A stretch of DNA of 64,000 nucleotides from an uncultured Mucispirillum sp. (GCA_944326705.1 CALVEY010000001.1:1-64000), one strand, 5' to 3'; positions 42,093 through 50,188 are shown, numbered from the stretch's first letter. The notes: generated by a model not told the origin, from the letters alone. Numbers and translations are program-made.

Positions 42093-42613
42093 TCATTTTA
42101 ACTTTTCATGCTTTTTTTCAAATTCTATATTGCTCAATGCTACTGTAATATATGTATATACAGCACTTTCAAAACTCATATTCATTATTTTATCATAGTC
42201 ACCAAACCCATTTAAAATAAGAGTAGTGACTATTGCGTTACATGGATAATTTATTTTTGAAGAGCTTGAGCTTGTAACTCCATAATTTTGCTTTTGGAAA
42301 TGTTCAAGCTCTCTAAATAGGGGGCTATATAGTTCTCAAACTCTTCCGCAATCTTTATGCTCATAAATGGGTTATCAAATATAGCATCCAGCTCAGCCAA
42401 ACTTTTAATATGCTGCTCTGTTCCAGTTCCTGGAATAACTAACACAAGATATTTAACTGCAATATTTACAAACTTATTAACAGCTGTTTCTTCCTGACGA
42501 GCCATACCATCAGCAGTTGATATAATTTTTAACCCATCCTCCATAGTCACTTTTTTAAAATATGCTTGACGAGTAGTTTTGCCATCTGTTAATTCAAATA
42601 CTTTCTTTTCCAT
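42093..42613 (-). CDS. tail assembly chaperone, -1 frameshift product
   Basis: The short chaperone (42613-42251) ends CTT CAA AAA TAA. The -1 frame across this point is open for 53 further codons to a TGA at 42095-42093, reading INYPCNAIVTTLILNGFGDY ... YTYITVALSNIEFEKKHEKL. Slippage of tRNA-Lys from AAA back one base to AAA, with the stop in the A site, would give a 173-residue fusion. Such gpG/gpGT pairs are almost universal between tail tube and tape measure genes, exactly this position. Confidence 0.72.
42251..42613 (-). CDS. tail assembly chaperone, short form
   Basis: A 120-residue protein encoded between tail tube and tape measure. KVFELTDGKTTRQAYFKKVTMEDGLKI at its start and a helical remainder fit a tail assembly chaperone (gpG-like) that coats the tape measure before tube polymerisation. 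The gene order is the strongest evidence; the open -1 frame after its stop supports it. It lies nine bases after the tail tube stop. Confidence 0.7.
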   Translation of the reverse strand: MEKKVFELTDGKTTRQAYFKKVTMEDGLKIISTADGMARQEETAVNKFVNIAVKYLVLVIPGTGTEQHIKSLAELDAIFDNPFMSIKIAEEFENYIAPYLESLNISKSKIMELQAQALQK

Positions 42614-42622
42614 CTTTTTCTC

Positions 42623-43081
42623 CTACTTGAGCGGTCCTGTTGTAACAAAAGAGCCAAATTTAAAACTATACTGCTTATTTCCAAGCCTATCTTGCTGCAC
42701 TTTCATACCAAGCTCGCCATTATTTATAATACCGTCAGAGTAAGTATCAACCTGCCCAGTATGTGCATGAGTGACGACTACTGTTACTTGGAAAGGCTCT
42801 GGACCAACACCCACATAGCTTTGCTGGGCAGCAACAGCAGCATCTAAAATCACCGCAATAGGGCTTGCAGGAGCAATAGTTAATGTTCTTTCTATTATTG
42901 CATTTTTTGTCCAGGCATAAGTATGACCATCAGGCGTCTTTACCATATCAGCAGTTTCTACCGCACCACCAGTCCATACATCACTGCCGTCTGCAAAATG
43001 GTCAACAGTTCCTGCTGGATATAACGGCAGAATAGATATAGCTATTGTTACAGCATTAGTGCCTATGAAATTTTGTGACAT
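42623..43081 (-). CDS. tail tube protein (DUF3277-like)
   Basis: A 152-residue beta-rich protein. The segments GSDVWTGGAVETADMVKTPDGHTYAW and GELGMKVQQDRLGNKQYSFKFG follow the tube family that accompanies DUF3383 sheaths. It lies directly after the sheath gene, as expected for a contractile tail. AAGGAG precedes its start, and a 120-nt structured leader element ends a few bases before that site. Confidence 0.75.
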   Translation of the reverse strand: MSQNFIGTNAVTIAISILPLYPAGTVDHFADGSDVWTGGAVETADMVKTPDGHTYAWTKNAIIERTLTIAPASPIAVILDAAVAAQQSYVGVGPEPFQVTVVVTHAHTGQVDTYSDGIINNGELGMKVQQDRLGNKQYSFKFGSFVTTGPLK

Positions 43082-43096
43082 ATAATATCTCCTTAT

Positions 43097-43216
43097 GGTT
43101 ATATCTTTTTCCTTTCTGCTGTGTTGGATAAATTTTTCCGTCGGTCATTTACCTATCTTGTAAACTCCCTAGAAAAAATTTATTTCCGCCTTGCATAAAG
43201 AAAAAATCTTATAACC
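43097..43216 (-). repeat. 120-nt leader element, copy 1 (tail tube gene)
   Basis: Read on the minus strand it starts GGTTATAAGATTTTTT and ends AAAAAGATATAACC, so its ends are inverted repeats. Inside, ATAAATTTTTTC pairs with GGAAAAATTTAT around GGGAGTTTACAAG...AAATGACCGA. It ends about four bases before the AAGGAG of the tail tube gene. Two other copies (58001-58120 and 58314-58433) are also exactly 120 nt and also abut a ribosome binding site. TTAAAATGATTTTAA, a separate palindrome, lies just upstream. Confidence 0.75.
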
Positions 43217-43267
43217 TATCATTTTTTATTTATTTTTTTTAAAATCATTTTAAGTTTACTTTCCTTC

Positions 43268-43357
43268 ATTAATACCAGTTATAAAAATCAACCGATTTAC
43301 TCGGGGATTTTTATCCCTTATAATAATTAAAACGGTGAGTTTTAATTATTAGCAAAT
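43268..43357. repeat. CGGTGAG double-hairpin element, copy 1
   Basis: A perfect 12-bp stem TAATAATTAAAA/TTTTAATTATTA (43321-43332, 43340-43351) around CGGTGAG, followed on the left by a second hairpin ATAAAAATC...CCGA/TCGG...GATTTTTAT. It lies between the sheath and tube genes. Copies 2 and 3 are at 48521 and 51522. Confidence 0.75.
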
Positions 43358-43404
43358 AAGGGGGATATATTAAGGGGGAACGAAGATTTTCCCCCTTAAT
43401 CTGT

Positions 43405-45267
43405 TTATATTACAATATTTTGAACTACTAATCTGTTCAGTGGCACATTTTTAGTATAAATAAACTGCACTCTCATCTGTTCGTTAGCAATATCATCAGC
43501 TGTAAGTGGCAGCACATTTATATAATACCCATTGCTCTCTATTAAGTTTACTGCATTAGCATTACCTGTAACAGATACTATTTTAGCTTTTTCTACTGCT
43601 AATAATCCATCAGTGCCAACAGTTACAATAATATCTGATGCTTTAGCTAAAGCTATTATCTCTTGTAAGCTTGCTAAAATTAATGATTGTCCTTTGCCGC
43701 CACGAAGAGCAATAAAGCCTTGTGAAATCATAAGGTTAGCACCAGCAATTTCCATTTTTGCTTTTATCCAGGAGTTACCAATATAGTTTGCTATATTATT
43801 AAAGTTTGTGCCAAATATCTTGCCTTCACCAAAAAGTGGCTGGCTTTGACCATAGCCACCCATTATGTAACAGCAGTTAGCTCTATTTGCATTTATGCCG
43901 TCTAGCTCCTCACTGGTGCCAATAGAATCATTTAAAAATTCAGGTGTTTCTATAAAATTAAAATTAGTCATTCCGCCAGGCACTGAAAAATCAACAGATG
44001 CAATAGCTGCTTGCATAAATGCCAGCATATTAATATTGCTGCCATAAATTAAAATAAATCCATCGTTACCAAAAAGATTTTCATATACAATCTGGTTTGT
44101 AGATTTTAACCTGGCATCATCACTTATCACTATAAAAGCATATCTGCCGCCACTGGCATTTACCCATGTGGCAATCTGCTCGTAATCAGTTGTATTTATT
44201 TTATTAATAGATGCAATAGATACATAATCGCCATTAATAAGCCCAATGTTATTTAGCATTTCTGATAAATTTTCACCATTTGAGCCAGATGTTACATATC
44301 CGCCGTCAGTTTCAGAAAGTCCTAAAACAGAAGCCATATCACCAGTTGCAAAGCTAATAGTTTGGCTGGCAGATGCAAGAGCTCCTTGAATAATAAACCC
44401 TTCGGTTTGAATAGAATAAGTACAATTACCCAAATCTTTTGCAGGCACTTCTGGTGAACCAGTTTGAGTTGTCACTTTATCAAGTCCAAGTTTTACTTGT
44501 ATATCTGATTCTGATATAAATATCTTAACAGGTATTGTATTAGATGCTGATGAATAATTTATCTGGCTTAATTTTAATACACCACCATCATTACTCCAAA
44601 CAAGGTTTGCACTACTTAACTCTTCAGTATTTAATTTAGTTACAATATTATCAATATTATCTGATGTTTCAAATGTAATGCTTGATGTGTATGTAAATAT
44701 TGCTTCACTTTGATTGTCCTGGATAACAAGTTCTGAGGCATCAATAGTTGCCGCTGCAGTAATCGGCAGTGAAGGTGTTATGCCTTCAAGACTATATGGC
44801 ACTGCATCTATTTTTGGCTGTTTTAAATTATCATTAATAATATTTGCAGCATCAGTAAACGATGAAATATTTTCTAAATTAATATCAAAATCATAACTGT
44901 TGCCATTTATTTTTAATGATAGTGAACCTTGCTGCTTAATCTCATCAAGTATTGCAATAGCTGCACCAACAAGAGATGCTTTCTGAGCTTCTGGGTAACT
45001 GTTATAAAATGTTAGCTTTTGTGCTTTTGTTGCATTTTTTGAAGTATATCCAAAAAACTCTTCTGCATAGCTGTATTCTTGGCTTACAGCACCATATAAT
45101 TTTGCAACAGCTTCTAAACTTCCAGCTTCAACAGTTGCTGGCATTGGTATAAGTGGGGTAGTGATTGCTAATGCATTAAGTCTGTTAAATGTAAATGTAT
45201 CACTAACGCCAGATGTTGTAATATTAATAAACTTTGAAAAGGGTATTACTGTGTTCGGTTTAGCCAT
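43405..45267 (-). CDS. contractile tail sheath protein (DUF3383)
   Basis: A 620-residue sheath subunit. The start KPNTVIPFSKFINITTSGV, followed by NALAITTPLIPM and LEAVAKLYGAVSQEYSYAEEFFGYTS, is the DUF3383 sheath pattern, and MINEQMRVQFIYTKNVPLNR-like text near the end (DIANEQMRVQFIYTKNVP) matches its C-terminal domain. The middle region (about 100-330) is the variable protruding part. It makes the phage a myovirus. Confidence 0.85.
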   Translation of the reverse strand: MAKPNTVIPFSKFINITTSGVSDTFTFNRLNALAITTPLIPMPATVEAGSLEAVAKLYGAVSQEYSYAEEFFGYTSKNATKAQKLTFYNSYPEAQKASLVGAAIAILDEIKQQGSLSLKINGNSYDFDINLENISSFTDAANIINDNLKQPKIDAVPYSLEGITPSLPITAAATIDASELVIQDNQSEAIFTYTSSITFETSDNIDNIVTKLNTEELSSANLVWSNDGGVLKLSQINYSSASNTIPVKIFISESDIQVKLGLDKVTTQTGSPEVPAKDLGNCTYSIQTEGFIIQGALASASQTISFATGDMASVLGLSETDGGYVTSGSNGENLSEMLNNIGLINGDYVSIASINKINTTDYEQIATWVNASGGRYAFIVISDDARLKSTNQIVYENLFGNDGFILIYGSNINMLAFMQAAIASVDFSVPGGMTNFNFIETPEFLNDSIGTSEELDGINANRANCCYIMGGYGQSQPLFGEGKIFGTNFNNIANYIGNSWIKAKMEIAGANLMISQGFIALRGGKGQSLILASLQEIIALAKASDIIVTVGTDGLLAVEKAKIVSVTGNANAVNLIESNGYYINVLPLTADDIANEQMRVQFIYTKNVPLNRLVVQNIVI

Positions 45268-45282
45268 ATATATCTCCTTATT

Positions 45283-45948
45283 TTAATTTGTTTTTAAAAA
45301 TCTATCTGCAAATGTGGTGTATGCAGGGTTAGTTTTTAAAGTGCCTACCTCATTAACTTCAACTATTACTTTATTTAATGCAGTATCACTTAATTCCACT
45401 TTGCTCATTTTTGTTACAAACATCTCAAACTGTGCAATCTGCACCCATTTTTTATAAGTATTAAAATCTGCTTGAAATGTTATATCTGCCCAAATTGGCA
45501 TAAGTTCATACTTATAATTATTATAAAATTTATCTCTTGCTTGTGAGCTTTTTAAATATGTTTGTAACTTTTCAGCCATGTCAAAAGCAGACATATTATC
45601 AGTGTTCCACTCTATAGTTTTATAAATATCTACTTCAAAACATACTTCAGTTACTGCATCTACTATCAACACATTATCTGCTTGTAATTCTTCTCTAGCT
45701 AAAGCACAGGATGTGCTGTCGCTTGCGTAAGGGTTGAGGGGTTTCCCCGAAAACCCGCTTTTTACTAAATCCACGGATGGATTTAGTAATCTTTCACTAG
45801 CTAAAGTTAAATTTTTTATTTTTGTCGGTGCAAACGTTACCACACCGCCATCCACATCAGCTTCTATGTCTTGGTATGGATATATAGTTTTAAACGGCTG
45901 CACAATATCACTAACAGCATTGTATATTGATGCAATCATTCCTCTCAT
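45283..45948 (-). CDS. tail terminator/neck protein, LIC_12616-like, with in-frame repeat
   Basis: A 221-residue protein located before the sheath gene, where tail terminators lie. KTIYPYQDIEADVDGGVVTF and MPIWADITFQADFNTYKKWV fit that family. Residues about 54-82 (LLNPSVDLVKSGF ... ASDSTSCALA) are encoded by the hairpin element at 45703-45789, so this stretch is probably an inserted peptide. GAGAGG lies upstream of the first ATG at 45948. Confidence 0.6.
   Translation of the reverse strand: MRGMIASIYNAVSDIVQPFKTIYPYQDIEADVDGGVVTFAPTKIKNLTLASERLLNPSVDLVKSGFSGKPLNPYASDSTSCALAREELQADNVLIVDAVTEVCFEVDIYKTIEWNTDNMSAFDMAEKLQTYLKSSQARDKFYNNYKYELMPIWADITFQADFNTYKKWVQIAQFEMFVTKMSKVELSDTALNKVIVEVNEVGTLKTNPAYTTFADRFLKTN
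45703..45789. repeat. CGGA-loop composite element lying in frame inside a coding sequence
   Basis: AGCACA-GGA-TGTGCT (45703-45717), then GTCGCTTGCG, a GGGTTT/AAACCC hairpin and a perfect 12-bp stem around CGGA (45762-45789). An inverted relative lies at 45981-46068. The whole element is read in frame by the tail-terminator-like gene. Confidence 0.7.
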
Positions 45949-45980
45949 AAAGGCATTACCTCTCTTTTTAAACTTTTATT

Positions 45981-46068
45981 AAAAAATCTATCCGTAGATT
46001 TTTTAAATCTACGCTCTGACGAAATAAATCCGTCTATCGCTTCCGCAAGCGACGGCACATCCTGTGCC
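45981..46068. repeat. inverted copy of the CGGA-loop composite element
   Basis: AAAAAATCTA-TCCG-TAGATTTTTT (45981-46004), TCGCTTCCGCAAGCGA and GGCACA-TCC-TGTGCC (46054-46068). Its reverse complement matches 45703-45789 at AAGGCACAGGATGTGCC then GTCGCTTGCG, with the outer pair of the small stem changed on both sides. It fills most of the gap between the genes at 45948 and 46091. Confidence 0.7.
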
Positions 46069-46088
46069 TTATTTCATCTGCTCGCCAG

Positions 46089-46118
46089 TGTCATTCTGAG
46101 CCTTCAGGCGAAGAATCT
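46089..46118 (+). repeat. GTCATTCTGA palindromic element R1
   Basis: TGTCATTCTGAG, stem GCCT-tc-AGGC, GAAGAATCT. Read leftward it supplies the last codons (RDSSPEGSE) and the TGA stop of the gene starting at 46495. Confidence 0.85.
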
Positions 46119-46495
46119 CTTTTGTTTGTTAAATTTTTTATTCCATAGACTTTTATCCAGGAATCATTTTGCCATTCTATTTTTCCATAAATTGAGTATT
46201 CGTCATTATCCCAAATAATTATAGAGTTTGAAGCATCTTGATTTTTAAAAAAATCAACTATTTCTGCTTTGTCTCCCATAATATAAAATTTTAAAAGGGT
46301 AGATGATTTTTCTAAGGTTTGAAATGTCTCCAGCTCTTTCATTGTTAATGGTTGAGCATGCACTCTTGCTTGAATATTAGTTATATTATAACTTGCTATA
46401 CCATCATTAATAACTGAAACTTTATTATAGATTGTTGTTGTCACAGTTTTTTGTAAGCTTGAAACAGCAGATAATGCAGCATTTAATAAATTCAT
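46091..46495 (-). CDS. phage neck/head-tail protein, unknown
   Basis: A 134-residue protein in the connector region between the morphogenesis protein and the tail terminator. It has no motif I can name; VHAQPLTMKELETFQTLE and SIIIWDNDEYSIYGKIEWQ look like a small connector fold. The ATG at 46495 follows AAGGTGA. The last nine residues and stop come from repeat R1, so the original C terminus was probably different. Late promoter B lies just upstream. Confidence 0.55.
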   Translation of the reverse strand: MNLLNAALSAVSSLQKTVTTTIYNKVSVINDGIASYNITNIQARVHAQPLTMKELETFQTLEKSSTLLKFYIMGDKAEIVDFFKNQDASNSIIIWDNDEYSIYGKIEWQNDSWIKVYGIKNLTNKRDSSPEGSE

Positions 46496-46515
46496 ATGTT
46501 TCACCTTATGAATTT

Positions 46516-46573
46516 ATTATATTGATATTTAGTGGATAGATACAGATAAGGTATATTATTAATATTTATTATA
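46516..46573 (-). promoter_or_regulatory. phage late promoter B
   Basis: Minus strand: box ending at 46573 (TATAATAAATATTAATAA), CTTATCTGTA to 46541, 19 bases, TATAAT at 46516-46521. Transcription would start about 14 bases before the ATG at 46495. Confidence 0.7.
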
Positions 46574-46596
46574 TAGTGGTAATATTATTTTAGATA

Positions 46597-46685
46597 AGTT
46601 TTTAGGATAAAAACTCTTTAGTAAGTGCGGGAGTATTTACTACGACCAAACGCTAAATAAAAAATACACGGATGTATTTTTTATT
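46597..46685. repeat. three-hairpin element, copy 2 (CGGA-loop family)
   Basis: AGTTTTT/AAAAACT (46597-46615), AGTAAGTGC/GTATTTACT (46620-46641, two G-U pairs) and a perfect 13-bp stem around CGGA (46656-46685). Compared with copy 1 the stems differ but remain paired, while AGGA, GGGA, CGGA loops and the CGACCAAA segment are kept. It overlaps the stop of the next gene upstream. Confidence 0.75.
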
Positions 46686-47142
46686 ATTGTTTTGGAGGTC
46701 TTAATTTCCATTTTACAGATTTTCTCATATCACCACTGTCTATTAATGGATTTGAAGAGCCTTTTTTTAGTATTGTAGACTCTGCGTTAGGTGGTTCTTT
46801 TAAATTAGTTATTTCTTTTTGAATAAATCCAACAAAAAGTTCACCAGCTTTTGATAATGCCTGCTGTTCGTCCATTCCACCAACAATGCTGTGGACTGTA
46901 ATATTTATAGTTTTGTTAGCTGCTTTATTTCCTGCTGGTATCATAAAAGGTCGCTCAGGTATTCTTTTTGTGCCTTTATCATTATCACGAGCAACTTCTG
47001 TAACATCTTTACCATTAGGGTAAGTATGTGTGCCTTTAAAAAAGCCCACATCCACAGTGCCAAATTGCAGTTTAAGTTTTTGCAGCACTGCATCTAATAA
47101 ATCATTTTTATTTACTTTTGGAGTGTTTGCTTTGATATCCAT
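46684..47142 (-). CDS. virion morphogenesis/tail completion protein (Mu gpG-like)
   Basis: A 152-residue protein. DVGFFKGTHTYPNGKDVTEVARDND, IPERPFMIPAGNKAANKTI and the end PLIDSGDMRKSVKWKL match the phage tail completion (HK97 gp10/Mu G-type) pattern, in which R-P-F-M and L-x-D-x-G-x-M/L-x-x-S are conserved. It sits between head connector and tail genes. Its stop lies in the stem of the hairpin at 46656-46685. Confidence 0.68.
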   Translation of the reverse strand: MDIKANTPKVNKNDLLDAVLQKLKLQFGTVDVGFFKGTHTYPNGKDVTEVARDNDKGTKRIPERPFMIPAGNKAANKTINITVHSIVGGMDEQQALSKAGELFVGFIQKEITNLKEPPNAESTILKKGSSNPLIDSGDMRKSVKWKLRPPKQ

Positions 47143-47170
47143 AAATTTAAAACCTTTTTAAATATAAAAA

Positions 47171-47196
47171 GAAAGCCTTTCAAAAGAAAGGCTTTT
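47171..47196 (-). terminator. hairpin terminator after the SPFH-tail-like gene
   Basis: AAAGCCTTTC (47172-47181) pairs with GAAAGGCTTT (47186-47195). The minus strand continues CTTTTTATATTT. It stands between the membrane protein gene and the morphogenesis gene. Confidence 0.65.
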
Positions 47197-47208
47197 ATAA
47201 TAAATTAT

Positions 47209-47601
47209 TTATTCTCGTTTCTCTCGTTTGCCAGCTTCAAGTATTGGTAATCCTGCCTCTGTTGGTATATAAATCACATCATTACTTGTTTCTTTCATAT
47301 TACTTATCCAAAGCCACCGCAGGTATGATTCATTATTTTTTAACGAGTTACCAATTATCTTATTTGCTTCTGCTACACCTTTTGCCCTGGTTACTTCAAC
47401 TTCTGCTAAAAGAGCAGCACTTTCTTTTTGTGCTTCAGCTTCTAATATAATAATTTTACGATTAGATTCAGCTTCTTTTAATTGTGCTTGACCAGCTAAA
47501 TCACTCTTATAAACTTGATATTTTGGATACCCATACATGCACCCACCAATACAAAATACTACAATTAATATTGCTAGTATAATACTTAAGATACTATCCA
47601 T
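47209..47601 (-). CDS. phage membrane protein with SPFH-type helical tail
   Basis: A 130-residue protein with one N-terminal membrane helix (about residues 4-24) and a long alanine/glutamate helix: ESNRKIIILEAEAQKESAAL, AEVEVTRAKGVAEANKII. This repeats the helical part of SPFH/stomatin proteins but lacks the SPFH core. It ends VIYIPTEAGLPILEAGKR. It lies among head-to-tail genes, though a structural role for a membrane protein there is unlikely; a role in lysis or exclusion is possible. Confidence 0.6.
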   Translation of the reverse strand: MDSILSIILAILIVVFCIGGCMYGYPKYQVYKSDLAGQAQLKEAESNRKIIILEAEAQKESAALLAEVEVTRAKGVAEANKIIGNSLKNNESYLRWLWISNMKETSNDVIYIPTEAGLPILEAGKREKRE

Positions 47602-47616
47602 ATTTTTCTCCTTTTT

Positions 47617-47997
47617 TTAATTTATCAAGGTAATACCACCAACGCTGGCAAGCCATGCTAAAAAGTCTCTTCCATATACAGTTGAAGCCATAAAATCTTC
47701 AAACATATCATTTATAGGCTTTGCCTGCATACCAACAGATACATCACCCACAGATGCAGAGTTGATTATACCACCACCATTGCCGCTGCTGCCTGCAGTA
47801 GCATCTTCTGGCATCTCATAAACTACTAAATAATGAGCTACTGCTAAACATGCAGCATCAGTATTATAACAGTTATCTATTTTCAATACTGGAAATCTGC
47901 ATAATGATTGATTATAATATGTATCAATTTTATCCTGCACTATTTCAAACTTTGGAAACCTTTTTAAAAAATATATTTTAAATTCTTCGCTTGTCAT
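47617..47997 (-). CDS. head-tail connector protein (DUF4054)
   Basis: A 126-residue protein. FLKRFPKFEIVQDKIDTYYN, DAACLAVAHYLVV, SASVGDVSVGMQAKPINDMF and the end GRDFLAWLASVGGITL are the DUF4054 signatures of the small head-completion protein following the capsid genes in Mu-like and related phages. Confidence 0.77.
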   Translation of the reverse strand: MTSEEFKIYFLKRFPKFEIVQDKIDTYYNQSLCRFPVLKIDNCYNTDAACLAVAHYLVVYEMPEDATAGSSGNGGGIINSASVGDVSVGMQAKPINDMFEDFMASTVYGRDFLAWLASVGGITLIN

Positions 47998-48021
47998 CTT
48001 AGTGTATTTACCTTGTTATAG

Positions 48022-48465
48022 TTATTTCTTTTTACCACTTTTTTCTTCTGTTTGTGGTTGTTCCTGCTGCTGTTGTTCAGCTGGTTGTGCCGCTTGCTGC
48101 TCTGCTGGTGCTGCTTCGCCTTGCTGGCTTGTCACAGTAATGCTTGCTGCTTCTTTTTTTATTTTTTCAGCTTCTTCATAAGCTGCATCAATAATTTCTT
48201 TTGCCTGCTTTTCAGCATCTTTTAATTTTTGTTCAGTTTGTTTTTCCTGCATTAAAAGACCATCGGCTTTAACATTATCTTCTTTCTCATTGATTGTTAA
48301 AAAGCCTTTTTGAACCCACACATCAAATTCTGGATTGCATTGTTTTAAATCTTTTAAAGTTGCTTCATCTATAATATTGATTTCATAGTTACCTTTTAAT
48401 AAAAATTTCCCTTTGTCTGTTGTTTTTAAGTAGCAGCTTGGTGCTTTAAATATAATTGCTGGCAT
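48022..48465 (-). CDS. head-region protein with low-complexity Q/E/A tail, unknown
   Basis: A 147-residue protein. The first 70 residues look folded (YLKTTDKGKFLLKGNYEINI), the middle is coiled coil (KLKDAEKQAKEIIDAAYEEA) and the end is a Q/A/E-rich tail finishing KKK. It follows the capsid gene. AAGGAG precedes the start, itself preceded by a perfect hairpin TAGCTAAAAAT/ATTTTTAGCTA. I do not recognise the family. Confidence 0.5.
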   Translation of the reverse strand: MPAIIFKAPSCYLKTTDKGKFLLKGNYEINIIDEATLKDLKQCNPEFDVWVQKGFLTINEKEDNVKADGLLMQEKQTEQKLKDAEKQAKEIIDAAYEEAEKIKKEAASITVTSQQGEAAPAEQQAAQPAEQQQQEQPQTEEKSGKKK

Positions 48466-48520
48466 AAAATTCTCCTTTAGCTAAAAATATCATTTTTAGC
48501 TAGTTATATGTATAAAAAAT

Positions 48521-48604
48521 TTTATATAAAAACTATCCGATTTATTCGGGAGTTTTTATTCTGTATGATAAGTGCAGGCGGTGAGCCTGCATTTATCAGC
48601 ATTA
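48521..48604. repeat. CGGTGAG double-hairpin element, copy 2
   Basis: GATAAGTGCAGG/CCTGCATTTATC (48567-48578, 48586-48597; 11 of 12 pairs plus G-U) around CGGTGAG, with the second hairpin AAAAACT...CCGA/TCGG...AGTTTTT to its left. It lies between the capsid gene and the gene at 48465. Confidence 0.75.
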
Positions 48605-48650
48605 CTAATAGTGATAATACCATCCGTATAGTCAAAAATGCCATTTTTGA

Positions 48651-49703
48651 TTAACTTGCAAAGTATCTTCTTGCAAACATAAATGGTCTTGACACAATAG
48701 CACCAACTGTGCCTGATGACATTGTTTGTGATGTATAGTTTGAATGAGTTTCAATAGCACCAGCTCTCGCAAGCTCAGAAAAACCAAGTATTGCACTGTC
48801 AACAAGAGTATCTGCCTGCAAGCCTTCTTCTTTCACTCTTGTTTCATCTAAACTTTCAGCTCTTAAATACATTACATCAAGCCCGCCAGTATATGCTCCA
48901 TCAAGTTCTGGGGATAATACCCATTTTAAATTAGGGTAGCTTTCAGCAATAGCTGCTTTAACTGTTTTATTACCTATTTGATTTAATAATGACAATAACC
49001 CAGCTCGTTTATTAGATAATGCAAGCACCATTCTACTGTCAGGTGTTACATGTCCCATGGACTGGGCAATTACATCATTAATAAGATTTACTACATCTTT
49101 ATAAAATGTTTCAAAGCTGGCATTAGCAGTAGTTGTATCAGCTGCTTGATATGCTGGCAGGTCTGGATTATTTAATATACCATAAATTGGATATTTAGAG
49201 CCTTCTGGTATTCCTGGCACGCCATTAAATGCAATATTATTAAATGATATTGCAAGTTTTTCAAGAGCCGTGCTCATATTATATGCTTCGCCGTTTATTC
49301 TTGATTGTGCCAGCTGTGCATTTTTCAGCCTGCCATTTACTACATCTATTGATATTCTTTGATGACCTGCATAAATATATGTTGGGTTCATGCTGGCTGT
49401 TGGTGGGTTACCAAAATCTGAATAGTTAGCAGTTTCGCCTTTTTGTTCTACAATCGGCATAAGTAAATCTTCCTGCTCCCAGTCAAGCACTTTCATTCTT
49501 CTACCAACCACTTCATCAGCTGTTCTTTTTCTTGTGATAATAGATACTATGTATGGTGATATTTTTGTAAGAATACCTGCTGGCATATTTACATTAGGGG
49601 TAGTAAGTCCACCAAAACCACCATCCATTGTTTTTACACTGTTAAATAATCCTGCCTGTTGATACTGTTTTAACTCATCTTGTGTAATAATTGATTTACT
49701 CAT
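48651..49703 (-). CDS. major capsid protein (DUF2184, HK97 fold)
   Basis: A 350-residue protein. SPYIVSIITRKRTADEVVGRRMK, YAGHQRISIDVVNGRLKNAQ, the long helix region EAYNMSTALEKLAISFNNIAFNG and the C-terminal GTVGAIVSRPFMFARRYF follow the DUF2184 capsid family. It comes after the decoration-like protein and protease/scaffold genes, the expected order. Confidence 0.83.
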   Translation of the reverse strand: MSKSIITQDELKQYQQAGLFNSVKTMDGGFGGLTTPNVNMPAGILTKISPYIVSIITRKRTADEVVGRRMKVLDWEQEDLLMPIVEQKGETANYSDFGNPPTASMNPTYIYAGHQRISIDVVNGRLKNAQLAQSRINGEAYNMSTALEKLAISFNNIAFNGVPGIPEGSKYPIYGILNNPDLPAYQAADTTTANASFETFYKDVVNLINDVIAQSMGHVTPDSRMVLALSNKRAGLLSLLNQIGNKTVKAAIAESYPNLKWVLSPELDGAYTGGLDVMYLRAESLDETRVKEEGLQADTLVDSAILGFSELARAGAIETHSNYTSQTMSSGTVGAIVSRPFMFARRYFAS

Positions 49704-49715
49704 ATTCTTTTACTC

Positions 49716-50177
49716 CTATCTAACCACAAAAGCAATTTCGCCTTTTTGGCAGCCCTGTTTAACTTTCCAATGTGTTTTTGTTGCTCCATCAGCACTACCA
49801 GTGCTGTTAAATATTAATGTGCCGTCACTTTCTTTTACATACACATCGTCCATAAATGTAGCTGATGCACTATATGTGTTTGTTACTGCAATCACTCCAA
49901 ACACTGCTACACTTACAGGTGTTCCTTGTGGCAGGGTAACGCCTTCATTTGAACCATCATAAAATTTATCATTTACTATAATCCCTATTACTTCATTACT
50001 GCCTGCTGCATTTACACACCCAGTAGCAGTTGTACCAGTCCGCACAAATCCGCCTACCTGGCACTTATCATCTTCTGTTATCATCTGTTGTAATAATAAA
50101 TGTGAGCCATGAGCTTCTACTATATCGCCAGGATTGGCTACACCCATATCTGCTCGTACTTCTCTTTGAAATCCCAT
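49716..50177 (-). CDS. capsid decoration/cement-like protein
   Basis: A 153-residue beta-rich, glycine-rich protein located between scaffold and capsid genes. VGGFVRTGTTATGCVNAAGS and PQGTPVSVAVFGVIAVTNT resemble the structural cement proteins that stud the capsid of Mu-like and other HK97-fold phages. AAGGAG precedes the start. The family call depends mainly on position and composition. Confidence 0.6.
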   Translation of the reverse strand: MGFQREVRADMGVANPGDIVEAHGSHLLLQQMITEDDKCQVGGFVRTGTTATGCVNAAGSNEVIGIIVNDKFYDGSNEGVTLPQGTPVSVAVFGVIAVTNTYSASATFMDDVYVKESDGTLIFNSTGSADGATKTHWKVKQGCQKGEIAFVVR

Positions 50178-50188
50178 AATTTTTCTCC

